From the NCBI GenBank assembly GCA_947166655.1, contig CAMVFC010000006.1, forward strand, positions 1 through 47,441: a stretch of 47,441 bases of DNA, in the 5' to 3' direction. Below, one piece after another: positions 41,501 through 47,441 of the stretch. A program made the position numbers and the translations under genes. The notes beneath the pieces are model-generated. The model did not search any database. It was given only the letters and a program-made list of their open reading frames with translations, and had not been told where the DNA came from. This DNA comes from an uncultured Prevotellaceae bacterium (GTDB taxonomy: Bacteria; Bacteroidota; Bacteroidia; Bacteroidales; Bacteroidaceae). Numbering within the stretch: the first letter of the stretch is position 1; every line of letters starts with the position of its first letter.

Positions 41501-42024
41501 ATCTGGATCAGAAGTTGATACCCGCATCTCTCAATGAAGATGGTGTGCTTAGCTTTGAAGCAGCTGGCACAAAAGATCTGAACAATGTTCCCATGCTGGT
41601 GAAGAGCACCGAGGGTGTCACTGCCATCACGGGTGTTAGAGCCAACAGCACACATGGCGTGGGATACGGCGGCATGACCTCTGGCACGGGTGTCAACATG
41701 AATGGTACTTACACTGCTATTAGCGAAGTGCCTCAGGGTAGCTATGTGGTAGCTCGCGTCGGCGAGGAAGACAACCTCTACAAGGTGAACAGCACAGTCT
41801 CCCTCGCTCCTTTCCGCGCTTACTTCAGCGTTCCTGCTGAGAGCGGTGTCAAGGCAAATGTTATCCGCCTCAACTTCGACGGAACGACGACAGACATCCA
41901 GACCATCGATCATGTACAGCCTGCTTTGAGCAATGCACCTATCTTCAACCTCGCCGGTCAGCGTGTGCAGAAGGCTCAGCGTGGCCTCTACATCCAGAAC
42001 GGCAAGAAGGTGCTGGTGAAGTAG
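38509..42024 (+). CDS. Large multidomain surface protein, module 1
   Basis: A 1171-residue exported protein. The signal peptide ends near GQLKAQ (22). Then come galactose-binding/carbohydrate-module-like segments (LPAGNYTLSFEAYG; a second, LPAGNYVMGIIARADARL near 540; a third, MPAGTYKVVAAWRS near 780), separated by three-helix FIVAR-like segments (AALTTAIQNANVSDY; TYSTFATDIANAEAA). A C-terminal beta domain ends FNLAGQRVQKAQRGLYIQNGKKVLVK, the tail shared with the proteins at 8282 and 43433. It probably sits at the cell surface and binds polysaccharide or glycoprotein; no catalytic domain is recognised. Same architecture as the product of 43433 and followed 83 bases later by a WDDDW small gene. 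The last coding part contains 35 bases identical to the paralogue (41947-41981 and 46895-46929). Confidence 0.85.
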   Translation: MKRKLLFTALCAVGLFGQLKAQTDVTASYIGNLDAYVNGGWEGSCGNNHAESAGIGWWNTQSGLSGGHSFRNLESWCPNVGSAGVMMGRTMVLPAGNYTLSFEAYGATTNNATVKTVPAAGDVKAFFSGSDTKYDVTNTTLDDATYHSVSYTFDVATDNTVYTFGIEKMSNESYANWARIQNVKLVLNSTNITPVVNNDVSVFTYSGDQTWHTNTWSVEGQSDGTRFEVPFHELWVANGGRLKDATIKASYTPTQTGVYKVSAWVRALNEAGGAISGAKIFVGDTEADACGGTAITNGSLGTFTAMADGVASTAFEYGFILENATINWLSFKNVTITYLGELPQTEVDALLAQVPTGKMAASVQTELNTRVSALNDNASVANYNALAAYIATANASVIDYGKLLTAINNAQNFTIYKPVFSASETIYNAGIAAAQSVYDAGTVTDCTAAIADLTTAIQNANVSDYDIYTNDYAYSYATLLDTDMRNWNVSDWGMMTANEHWNGQNNQNYYEQTSEEWGQNSWSHSGTETVTLPAGNYVMGIIARADARLAPTMSVTVGNNSPITTTLTHKGASGKGITTGGVASFADGTFANTNGRGWEYRFISFNVPANDTEVTINVSASASVNHAWVSLTNPLLKGDVHPNQVILNQVNSLLTTLKGYESQIHASTYSTFATDIANAEAATVETETATLEDYVTALQNDINAAAAMVEHMNTIADNKGDITSLINGTFDSNTNGWTGGNHVTGLARSWRSGSVNNSFYERTSAGSMTCTLSNMPAGTYKVVAAWRSIAGGTMTPAIAGTNGTTMTGVGDAQAAETEINLNGVQMPYSALGGFTTNNNGHNWKWITATGSLAADGDLVLSFTTAGTAGWNAIDDVHLYCTELDGTSYTTSIGSVAENTYINTLDNKSVVTCDIIVTNPNAIIRTNGQVTTASGEALNNNKYSATDITKLVLYDGYGYSDYRDEKDNGIGRINNGATLYRNIPANTWCTLVVPFLPNNLDQKLIPASLNEDGVLSFEAAGTKDLNNVPMLVKSTEGVTAITGVRANSTHGVGYGGMTSGTGVNMNGTYTAISEVPQGSYVVARVGEEDNLYKVNSTVSLAPFRAYFSVPAESGVKANVIRLNFDGTTTDIQTIDHVQPALSNAPIFNLAGQRVQKAQRGLYIQNGKKVLVK

Positions 42025-42043
42025 ATAAAAGATCCACCTTCAA

Positions 42044-42063
42044 CCCCTCCCGTCAGGGAGGGG
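42044..42063. repeat. GC hairpin between large and small gene of module 1
   Basis: CCCCTCCC (42044-42051) pairs perfectly with GGGAGGGG (42056-42063) across the loop GTCA. Same family as the palindromes in the BtuF-like gene. No T tract follows, so it may attenuate or stabilise rather than terminate. Confidence 0.7.
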
Positions 42064-42107
42064 CGGGGGGAGGTCGTAGTTAATCATCAATTAAGAAATA
42101 AATGACA

Positions 42108-42302
42108 ATGAAAAAGATATATATCATTCCCTCTCTGCGCACTACGGCCATGGCCGTAGAGACGCTCATAGCTGATAGCATCACAAGCACGTCTAATGTT
42201 GATGGTCTTGGCGTGGGAGGCGGCACCAGTGAAAGTAGTGTCAACTCGGGTAACGTCAAGGGCGGCAGCTACAACGTCTGGGACGACGATTGGAGCGAGT
42301 AA
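42108..42302 (+). CDS. Small protein with SYNVWDDDWS tail, module 1
   Basis: A 64-residue protein starting MKKIYIIPSLRTTAMAVETL, with a Gly/Ser/Asn-rich middle and the C terminus GGSYNVWDDDWSE. The 59-residue product of 47138 has the same start pattern (MK-x-I...P-x-x-R-T...E) and the same ten-residue tail SYNVWDDDWS. The nucleotides of the tail differ at synonymous sites (GTC/GTT, GAT/GAC), so the protein sequence is under selection. There is no signal peptide or membrane segment, and no family I can name. ATG 42108 rather than 42102 is chosen because ACAATGAAA is shared with the other copy. It lies 83 bases after the large surface gene and is followed by a strong terminator, so it is probably the last gene of a two-gene unit. 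Confidence 0.8.
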   Translation: MKKIYIIPSLRTTAMAVETLIADSITSTSNVDGLGVGGGTSESSVNSGNVKGGSYNVWDDDWSE

Positions 42303-42323
42303 AAAAAGCCTTGCTCTCTGGAG

Positions 42324-42357
42324 GGTGTGTCTTGTATGTAAGGCACACCCTTTTTTG
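42324..42357 (+). terminator. Intrinsic terminator of module 1
   Basis: GGGTGTGTCTT (42324-42334) pairs with AAGGCACACCC (42341-42351) with one G-T wobble and a 6-nt loop, followed by TTTTTT. It starts 22 bases after the small gene. Confidence 0.9.
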
Positions 42358-42391
42358 TTCTTGCAACGAATGTTCATTCAACTTCTCGCAG

Positions 42392-42479
42392 AACCCTTGG
42401 CACTTTTCACTGAAACTCTTAACACTTTCCGCTGCAACCCTTAAGACTTTTCGCAAAAAACCTTAACACTTTTCGCGCA
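42392..42479. repeat. 22-bp tandem repeat, four copies
   Basis: Copies begin at 42392, 42414, 42436 and 42458, exactly 22 bases apart. The consensus is AACCCTTAACACTTTTCGC plus three variable bases. A fifth, more diverged copy may precede them (42370-42391). It is just downstream of the module 1 terminator. Confidence 0.8.
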
Positions 42480-42740
42480 AAGTTTCGGTTGTTTAAAGAA
42501 CCACAGATTATAGCAGATGAAACAGATGAAACAGATGAAGCCAGTCCTCTATGTGATGATTCCAGTTCGCTGTTACACAGATTTTATGCAGCACGCTTCG
42601 CAGGTGCTTGAAAGAGTGAAAAGTGAAAAATGAAAAATGAAAGTTTCCTTTAGCCTTTCCCGGAAATCCGTGTAATTGAAAGAGTGTCATCTGCTTAATC
42701 TGTGGTACACAGGAGAACTTCCAAAAGTTAAATTTGAATA

Positions 42741-42814
42741 GATTGACGTCAGGATTGACGACTATTGACGTCTAAAAGAGTACTTTATTTGTGTCGTCAA
42801 TCATCGTCAATCTT
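42741..42814. repeat. 74-bp inverted-repeat unit, copy 1
   Basis: Left arm GATTGACGTCAG then GATTGACGAC; right arm GTCGTCAATC AT CGTCAATC. Each arm is thus a direct pair of GATTGACG, and the two arms are inverted around a ~30-base centre. Copy 2 at 42862-42935 differs at two positions. Confidence 0.85.
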
Positions 42815-42861
42815 ATCAAATAACGTCTTTTCACAAATCCATCCAAAAATTATTTCTCGAA

Positions 42862-42935
42862 GATTGACGTCAGGATTGACGACTATTTACGTCTAATAGA
42901 GTACTTTATTTGTGTCGTCAATCATCGTCAATCTT
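42862..42935. repeat. 74-bp inverted-repeat unit, copy 2
   Basis: Direct repeat of 42741-42814 with two substitutions (ATTGACG to ATTTACG, TAAAAGAG to TAATAGAG), both in the centre between the arms. The arms are identical. A further CGTCAATC follows at 42938. Confidence 0.85.
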
Positions 42936-43120
42936 CTCGTCAATCTTTATTTCGTCATTCGCTGTTCAGACGGACCGTTAGCCGAACCGAACTGACGTGA
43001 TATGCGGGTTGTGATGATGAATCTTTACACCGCGCTGCGCTCCACTCCGCTTCTGCTGAGGCTAAGCATCTGGCATTTCGCTCCCAGTTGTCGTAATAAA
43101 ACCCCATTTGGGGTCATTTA

Positions 43121-43215
43121 TCTATCACTTCTATCACCTATCTGTCACTACATCTGTCACTTCGCACGTTCCTTATTGTCAGCAGGTTAAGTCTATTTGG
43201 TGATAGAGTGATAGA
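43121..43215. repeat. GTGATAGA-type inverted repeat
   Basis: TCTATCACTTCTATCACC (43121-43138) is the reverse complement, apart from one extra T, of GGTGATAGAGTGATAGA (43199-43215). The same paired-direct/inverted plan as the 74-base units, with a different word. Confidence 0.75.
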
Positions 43216-43331
43216 TGTTTTCGGAAATTTGCTGAGGGTGTGCGTGCGCGCTGTTACATCCACTCTCTTGCTGTCAAAACATCTTTACAAGGTTCAAATA
43301 CTTTCTGACCGTTTAACACTTTTTAGCCTTT

Positions 43332-43351
43332 CTGATAAATCATCTTATCAG
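43332..43351. promoter_or_regulatory. Palindrome in the module 2 promoter, possible operator
   Basis: CTGATAA (43332-43338) and TTATCAG (43345-43351) are a perfect 7-bp inverted repeat with 6-base spacer. It ends 9 bases before the -7 box, so a bound protein would overlap the -33 region. Not seen in module 1. Confidence 0.5.
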
Positions 43352-43360
43352 ATTTCTTAG

Positions 43361-43368
43361 TACTTTTG
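43361..43368 (+). promoter_or_regulatory. -7 box TACTTTTG of the second surface-protein module
   Basis: An exact TAnnTTTG match within TTTCTTAGTACTTTTG, shared with module 1. GTTTAACA lies 43 bases before the shared TTCTTA (43311 to 43354), the same distance as in module 1 before MITE insertion. The leader of about 65 nt ends in TATATTAACTAACA, also present at 38482-38495. Confidence 0.7.
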
Positions 43369-43432
43369 TGGCGAATCTGACTATATCTTCTGCTTCAAAG
43401 CATATTTCAAACACTTACTATATTAACTAACA

Positions 43433-46400
43433 ATGAAACTAAAACATTTACTAACGCTTGCCGCCCTCACGATTGGGGGAGGTAACTTGTGGGCACAGAC
43501 GGATGTGACGAGCACCTATCTGACGAATGCCGACTTCGAAGGGACGTATACGAACAAAATTAGTAACAGTTCCGGAAGCAATCTCCGTTATGTCCGTGAG
43601 CCTAACGGCTGGACATTAGCTTATAGCAATGGATGTGAATGGGATGCCTCCATTCTCTCCAGCAGTGATGAGCTATACAATAGTATTAGCAGTAAGATTA
43701 CAATTCCTAGTAATGGGAGAGGCAATCAGACTTATGCAGTCAGGTTGCATGGTAATGCAAAAAACTCACAAATAACACTTGTTCAAGAAAATTCTTTTCC
43801 TAAGGGCAAATACACTTTAACGGGTTCGTTCTATACTCAGAATCAGAATGAAATAGAAGCCGGTTTCTTCTTAGGAGCTACATATAGTAATGATAACCGC
43901 ACAAAATATACTGCAGGAAATGAAGCTTGGAAGAACTTAACAATATATTTTGAATCCGATGGTTCCACCGCCCAATTTATAGGTGTCTTCTTTAAGCATA
44001 CTAGTGGCAATGCAATGATTGCTGGTGTTGATAACATAACGCTCGGTTATGAGAATGTTAATGGTTCTATCCTTAATAACCTGATCCAAAAGGCTACGAA
44101 CATCAACGCCAAACTGAATAATAGCACCTTGGAAACTACGATTACTACAGCTCAAGGTATATATAATGGCATTAACAATACTCCCGATTATCAAGATGAT
44201 ATTGATGGTGCTATTTCTGACTTGCAGTCAGCCATTACTACTGCGGTATCCGCATATAGTTATAATCCCGCTGGTGATGACGTTTCAGCGCTTCTCCTTG
44301 ACAACCCTGGCTTTGATATTGACATCAACTTTTCATCTTCGTCATCTGATGCTACAGCCGCCAATACTATTTATTCAACATTTGGTTGGACTCCGACTGT
44401 TCCTGGAAACTGTACGGGTGCAACAATGGGGTATGGATATAGTGGCAACATTAATGGCTCAGGGAATGTGACAGCACCTACGAAGAATGCTGATGAAACA
44501 ACAGCAGGTGGCGCATTAATTATGTGCGTTGGTTGGAGTGGAGAAGTAACCTATAAAAGTGTAGCAAAAACCTTCCCTGCTGGTAGCTATCGTATTACTT
44601 ACAGAGCATACAATGGTAATACCAAGAATACAACAGCTGTAGAGGCAATTCCGTTGGTTGGCTTCGTTCCTACGTCTGGAGGCTCTCAAATCAATAGTAC
44701 GACAGAGACGTTTACAAATCAAGCCTGGTCAACACACACTTACGATTTTGAGCTGTCCTCTGACACAGAAGGTCAGATACAAATTGGATTGCAGCCGACA
44801 AGTAACACCAACAGTTATAATGCTCCCGAACTTTTCATTGATGAAGTCAAACTGACCTACTTCGATCCTTTGAAGCTGGCTCAGATTCAGTGGCAAGCTG
44901 TCCATGATGCCCTTGCAGCTCTTGACGCAACAGCACTTCCTGATGCTGCAGAAAGTGCCATTACTGTTGCTCTGGCAGAAACAGAGCCTACCACCGTTGA
45001 AGGGTATAATACAGCTAAGGCAGCGCTGCAAGCCCTCATAGATAGCTACGATGGCATCAAAGCCGCTTACAACAAGCTGTCTGCTCTAATTACTCTTGCA
45101 ACCAATGAGAAGGACAACTCTACCGGAACGAAGGACGATATTGAATCAGCTATTAGTACAGCTAACTCTAACATCGAGACGCGCACAACTGCAGCCGATT
45201 TGACAAATGATTATAACACGCTGGAGGAAGCACGTGAGACTTACGTCACTGGTGGTGCAGAACCTGCAGATGGGTATCCTTTTGACTACACGTTTAAGCT
45301 CAGCAATCCAAGTTTTGAAGAAGGAACCACAGGTTGGACACTAGATAAGAATACCACAGGACAGTGGAATTACGGAAAGGCTCAAAACAATCCTGTTGAC
45401 GGAATATATAATCTCGATGCATGGGCTCCCCAAATCAATTACATTAATGTTTATCAAAGCGTCACGCTTGGAACAGGCAGTTATTCATTGAAGGGCTCTC
45501 TCTATTCTTCAGACTTGAAGGCACAGCATATTTATGCTAACAATGGAACAGACTATCCTTCTGCTAATTTGGCAAGCTCTGCATCTTGGGAGCAGCTGGC
45601 TGCTAACTTCTTTCAAACAGGGGAAAGTAGTGTTAAACTGGGAATATACTCACAGGGGAACAATGTTAATGGGGATACAAAGGGCTGGTTCCGTGCTGAC
45701 CACTTCCAATTATTCTTCAATGGTGTTAAGCCATTGCGAAAGGAACAGCTTTTAGCTGTTATTACTTCTGCTAACACGCTCTACAATAGCGGCGCCAATG
45801 TTGGCACTGGTGTCTTCCAGATTCTTGTGGCTGCCGGTACGGCATTCAGTGGTGCTATCTCTGATGCAAGTGACGTGTATAATAACCCCGACGCAAGCGT
45901 AAGCGAAATCACAGACGCTATCACCGCCCTTGAGGGTGCTATTGAAACCTTTAATGCTGCAGAGCTGAATGCTCCCGTCGATGGCGCTCGGTATCGTATT
46001 AAGAGCACGGCTTCTAACGTCGGTTGGAAAGACAAGTATTATATGTTGCGTCCAGATGCTTCACAGGCTAATGGTGGTTACAGCACTAAGGCTGACGTAT
46101 CTGCGGCTGACTACCTCGCTATTGCTTGGAAGTTCACAGCTGTTACTGGTGGTTATACACTCAGCATGACAGATGCTGAAGGTGCTACACGTTATCTCTG
46201 CACAAACATAAAGGGATATGGTCAAGGTTCTGCTACACAGATTCGCACGACCACAAATTCAGAGAAAGCCCTCGTGGTGAAAGTGATTGCCGCCACTGGA
46301 ACTGATGGCCGTTGGTTCCTGCAGAATACAGAGGACAACAGTTACCTTGGTGGACAGGATGCTGGATTATTCAGTAATTCACAGAACTATGATCTCGCAA

Positions 46401-47005
46401 TAGAAGAGGCTTCCCAAGCCAGCGTCTCTGTTAAAATTGATCCCAATAAGTATGCTACTCGCATCTTCCCCTTCACACCAAGTGCTATCGATGGGGTGAC
46501 GTTCTATAGCTGCACAGCTGCCGAGAATGGTGAGTTGACATTGGTAGAGGTTGCTACTCCTGAGGCCAACGTACCTTATATTCTTCATACCTCCAAGGAT
46601 GTCGATGTGACTCTCGAAGGCTGGGGTACAGCTTCTACTACGGAGTACACAGCAGGTTGGCTGACGGGTGAGTATGCTGAAAAGGAGATCACCAGTGGCT
46701 ATGTCCTTCAGACACTCAATGGCGAGCAGAAGTTCTATGCTGTGGATGCTGCAGATGCTATCACCGTTCCTGCTTATCGTGCTTATCTCAATGCTTCTAC
46801 AAGTGGTGGCGTGAAAGCCTTTGGCTTCCCAGGTGCTCTGCCGACGGGCATCGAGACAGTTGATAACGGACAATTGACCATGGGTCGTGTCTATAACCTC
46901 GCCGGTCAGCGTGTGCAGAAGGCTCAGCGCTCGGCCCAAGGGGACGCTTCACACTTGAAGAAGGGTCTCTACATCGTGGGCGGCAAGAAGGTGCTCGTGA
47001 AGTAA
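43433..47005 (+). CDS. Large multidomain surface protein, module 2
   Basis: A 1190-residue paralogue of the product of 38509. Signal peptide (ends near GGNLWAQ, 22), then the same TDVTSTYLTNADFEG opening, galactose-binding-like segments (FPKGKYTLTGSFYTQ, FPAGSYRITYRAYNG, LGTGSYSLKGSLYSS), FIVAR-like helical segments (LDATALPDAAESAITVALAE; KDDIESAISTANSNIETR) and a C-terminal beta domain ending YNLAGQRVQKAQR...KKGLYIVGGKKVLVK. Within the tail there is an eight-residue addition (SAQGDASH) compared with module 1. The 5' two-thirds is more AT-rich than the corrinoid genes. Probably a surface binding protein; ligand unknown. Followed by a long hairpin and a WDDDW small gene. Confidence 0.85.
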   Translation: MKLKHLLTLAALTIGGGNLWAQTDVTSTYLTNADFEGTYTNKISNSSGSNLRYVREPNGWTLAYSNGCEWDASILSSSDELYNSISSKITIPSNGRGNQTYAVRLHGNAKNSQITLVQENSFPKGKYTLTGSFYTQNQNEIEAGFFLGATYSNDNRTKYTAGNEAWKNLTIYFESDGSTAQFIGVFFKHTSGNAMIAGVDNITLGYENVNGSILNNLIQKATNINAKLNNSTLETTITTAQGIYNGINNTPDYQDDIDGAISDLQSAITTAVSAYSYNPAGDDVSALLLDNPGFDIDINFSSSSSDATAANTIYSTFGWTPTVPGNCTGATMGYGYSGNINGSGNVTAPTKNADETTAGGALIMCVGWSGEVTYKSVAKTFPAGSYRITYRAYNGNTKNTTAVEAIPLVGFVPTSGGSQINSTTETFTNQAWSTHTYDFELSSDTEGQIQIGLQPTSNTNSYNAPELFIDEVKLTYFDPLKLAQIQWQAVHDALAALDATALPDAAESAITVALAETEPTTVEGYNTAKAALQALIDSYDGIKAAYNKLSALITLATNEKDNSTGTKDDIESAISTANSNIETRTTAADLTNDYNTLEEARETYVTGGAEPADGYPFDYTFKLSNPSFEEGTTGWTLDKNTTGQWNYGKAQNNPVDGIYNLDAWAPQINYINVYQSVTLGTGSYSLKGSLYSSDLKAQHIYANNGTDYPSANLASSASWEQLAANFFQTGESSVKLGIYSQGNNVNGDTKGWFRADHFQLFFNGVKPLRKEQLLAVITSANTLYNSGANVGTGVFQILVAAGTAFSGAISDASDVYNNPDASVSEITDAITALEGAIETFNAAELNAPVDGARYRIKSTASNVGWKDKYYMLRPDASQANGGYSTKADVSAADYLAIAWKFTAVTGGYTLSMTDAEGATRYLCTNIKGYGQGSATQIRTTTNSEKALVVKVIAATGTDGRWFLQNTEDNSYLGGQDAGLFSNSQNYDLAIEEASQASVSVKIDPNKYATRIFPFTPSAIDGVTFYSCTAAENGELTLVEVATPEANVPYILHTSKDVDVTLEGWGTASTTEYTAGWLTGEYAEKEITSGYVLQTLNGEQKFYAVDAADAITVPAYRAYLNASTSGGVKAFGFPGALPTGIETVDNGQLTMGRVYNLAGQRVQKAQRSAQGDASHLKKGLYIVGGKKVLVK

Positions 47006-47012
47006 ATAACTA

Positions 47013-47104
47013 TTTCACACGAATTGCCACAAATATCATCTCACAAATAAACGAAAAATATTTGTTGATATTAGTGAATCCTATTTGTGGTAATTCGTGT
47101 GAAA
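47013..47104. repeat. 23-bp-stem hairpin between large and small gene of module 2
   Basis: 47013-47035 and 47082-47104 are inverted repeats with one mismatch (arms contain CACACGAATT and AATTCGTGTG); the 46-base loop is AT-rich. No T tract follows. It may separate expression of the small gene from the large one. Confidence 0.85.
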
Positions 47105-47137
47105 GGATAAAAAGATAACCAATTAATGTTTACGACA

Positions 47138-47317
47138 ATGAAACAGATACAATATACAAAGCCTGCAGTCCGCACGGTAGTTCTGGCGGAATCGGATGCT
47201 CTGCTCATAGGAATGAGTAATGGCACGAAAGCTGACCCCACAGCCGAGGTAGAGGTGAAGGAAGACTTCGCTACCTCGTCCAGCTACAACGTTTGGGACG
47301 ACGACTGGAGCCGGTAA
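47138..47317 (+). CDS. Small protein with SYNVWDDDWS tail, module 2
   Basis: A 59-residue protein starting MKQIQYTKPAVRTVVLAESD, with an acidic middle (TAEVEVKED) and C terminus SSSYNVWDDDWSR. It shares the start pattern and the ten-residue tail with the product of 42108, while the middles are unrelated. No signal peptide or membrane segment. ATG 47138 is chosen over 47126 by the shared ACAATGAAA context. The layout (conserved N-terminal block, variable middle, fixed aromatic/acidic tail) would suit a peptide recognised by another factor, but no modification or export genes are nearby, so that is speculation. Confidence 0.78.
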   Translation: MKQIQYTKPAVRTVVLAESDALLIGMSNGTKADPTAEVEVKEDFATSSSYNVWDDDWSR

Positions 47318-47320
47318 GTA

Positions 47321-47352
47321 AAGCCCCCTGTAATCCCCCGGCGGGGGATGAA
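47321..47352. repeat. 32-bp GC-rich palindromic repeat, copy 2
   Basis: Matches 209-240 at 31 of 32 positions in the same orientation. It starts 3 bases after the stop of the small gene and is followed by GAAGAGTGAAGAATGAA heptamer-type sequence. Confidence 0.75.
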
Positions 47353-47365
47353 GAGTGAAGAATGA

Positions 47366-47396
47366 AAGCCCCCTGCGGCCACGTGCCGCGGGGCTT
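47366..47396 (+). terminator. Hairpin terminator after module 2
   Basis: AAGCCCC (47366-47372) pairs with GGGGCTT (47390-47396), and GCGGC with GCCGC inside, with a 2-base bulge and 5-nt loop. It is GC-rich with no T tract on the plus strand. Confidence 0.6.
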
Positions 47397-47441
47397 CGTC
47401 GTACAGAAAAGGCGGTGAAAATTTGGTGACAAAGTGAAAAG

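Larger units (their letters stand above)
42358..43432. other. Repeat-rich region between the two modules, no gene seen
   Basis: Holds a 22-base tandem repeat (42392-42479), a 9-base tandem CAGATGAAA x3 (42514-42540), the inverted copy of a 17-base segment (42592-42608), two 74-base inverted-repeat units (42741-42814, 42862-42935), a short ACCCC/GGGGT hairpin (43101-43114), a GTGATAGA-type inverted repeat (43121-43215), and the module 2 promoter. Short open frames here, such as 43002-43190, look like chance. Confidence 0.8.

Noticed and set aside
42741..42935. CRISPR-like repeats
   Set aside because: Only two 74-base units, with internal inverted symmetry and no further repeat-spacer pattern.
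43002..43190. 62-codon small gene between the modules
   Set aside because: It overlaps the GTGATAGA repeat, has no promoter and no similarity to the WDDDW proteins.
209..47352. Attachment sites of an integrated element
   Set aside because: The two 32-base repeats are part of a dispersed palindromic family, no integrase or tRNA is present, and the genes between include housekeeping genes.

Overview
The window looks like a chromosomal segment of a Prevotella-type member of the Bacteroidota. Evidence: the promoters I can find carry the Bacteroidota -7 motif TAnnTTTG, Shine-Dalgarno sequences are absent, there is a streptopain/interpain-type C10 protease, surface proteins end in a G-[LV]-Y-I-x-[NG]-G-[KR]-K-V-x-V-K tail, and the order parA-parB-DUF5683-lytic transglycosylase-rel is present. 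I saw no tRNA, rRNA or CRISPR array and no plasmid or phage genes.

Layout. 1-37: start of a gene running off the left edge. 502-11556: secreted and envelope proteins, namely a C10 cysteine protease, a 1003-aa coiled-coil lipoprotein followed by an OmpA-family protein (probable operon), an MBG-repeat protein and a beta-barrel-like protein. 11607-18826: housekeeping genes, tadA divergent from parA-parB-DUF5683-LysM transglycosylase-rel, then a MerR-type regulator converging on rel. 18857-37464: a corrinoid region. It has cobyrinate a,c-diamide synthase on the minus strand, then an adenosylcobalamin riboswitch in front of a TonB receptor, a CbiK-like chelatase lipoprotein and a second TonB receptor. 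After a strong terminator comes a long run of plus-strand cobalamin genes: CobD-CobQ fusion, CbiB, CbiH-CbiC fusion, CbiET, CbiG-CbiF fusion, a BtuC-type permease and a BtuF-type lipoprotein. CbiL, CbiD, CbiJ and the transporter ATPase are not in the window, so the pathway must be completed elsewhere or is incomplete.

37465-47317: two tandem modules. Each has one 1.17-1.19 kb-codon surface protein followed by a tiny protein (64 and 59 aa) ending in the same SYNVWDDDWS tail. The two modules share a promoter block, a 14-nt leader segment and 35 identical bases near the 3' end of the large gene. The first module's promoter is interrupted by a 383-bp MITE-like element with 18-bp terminal inverted repeats and a perfect 9-bp target duplication.

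The other main theme is repeats in coding DNA. The corrinoid genes carry in-frame repeats: a 16-copy heptamer array that forms the signal peptide of the BtuF-like protein, two palindromic AAGACCC...GGGTCTT elements in the same gene, two heptamer-based elements in cobQ, and serine/proline/alanine minisatellites in three enzymes. Because the heptamer length is not a multiple of three, the BtuF-like gene is a candidate phase-variable locus. The best candidates for something undescribed are the large-protein/WDDDW-peptide modules and the repeat-built coding sequences. Both come from reading the sequence only; no database search was possible.
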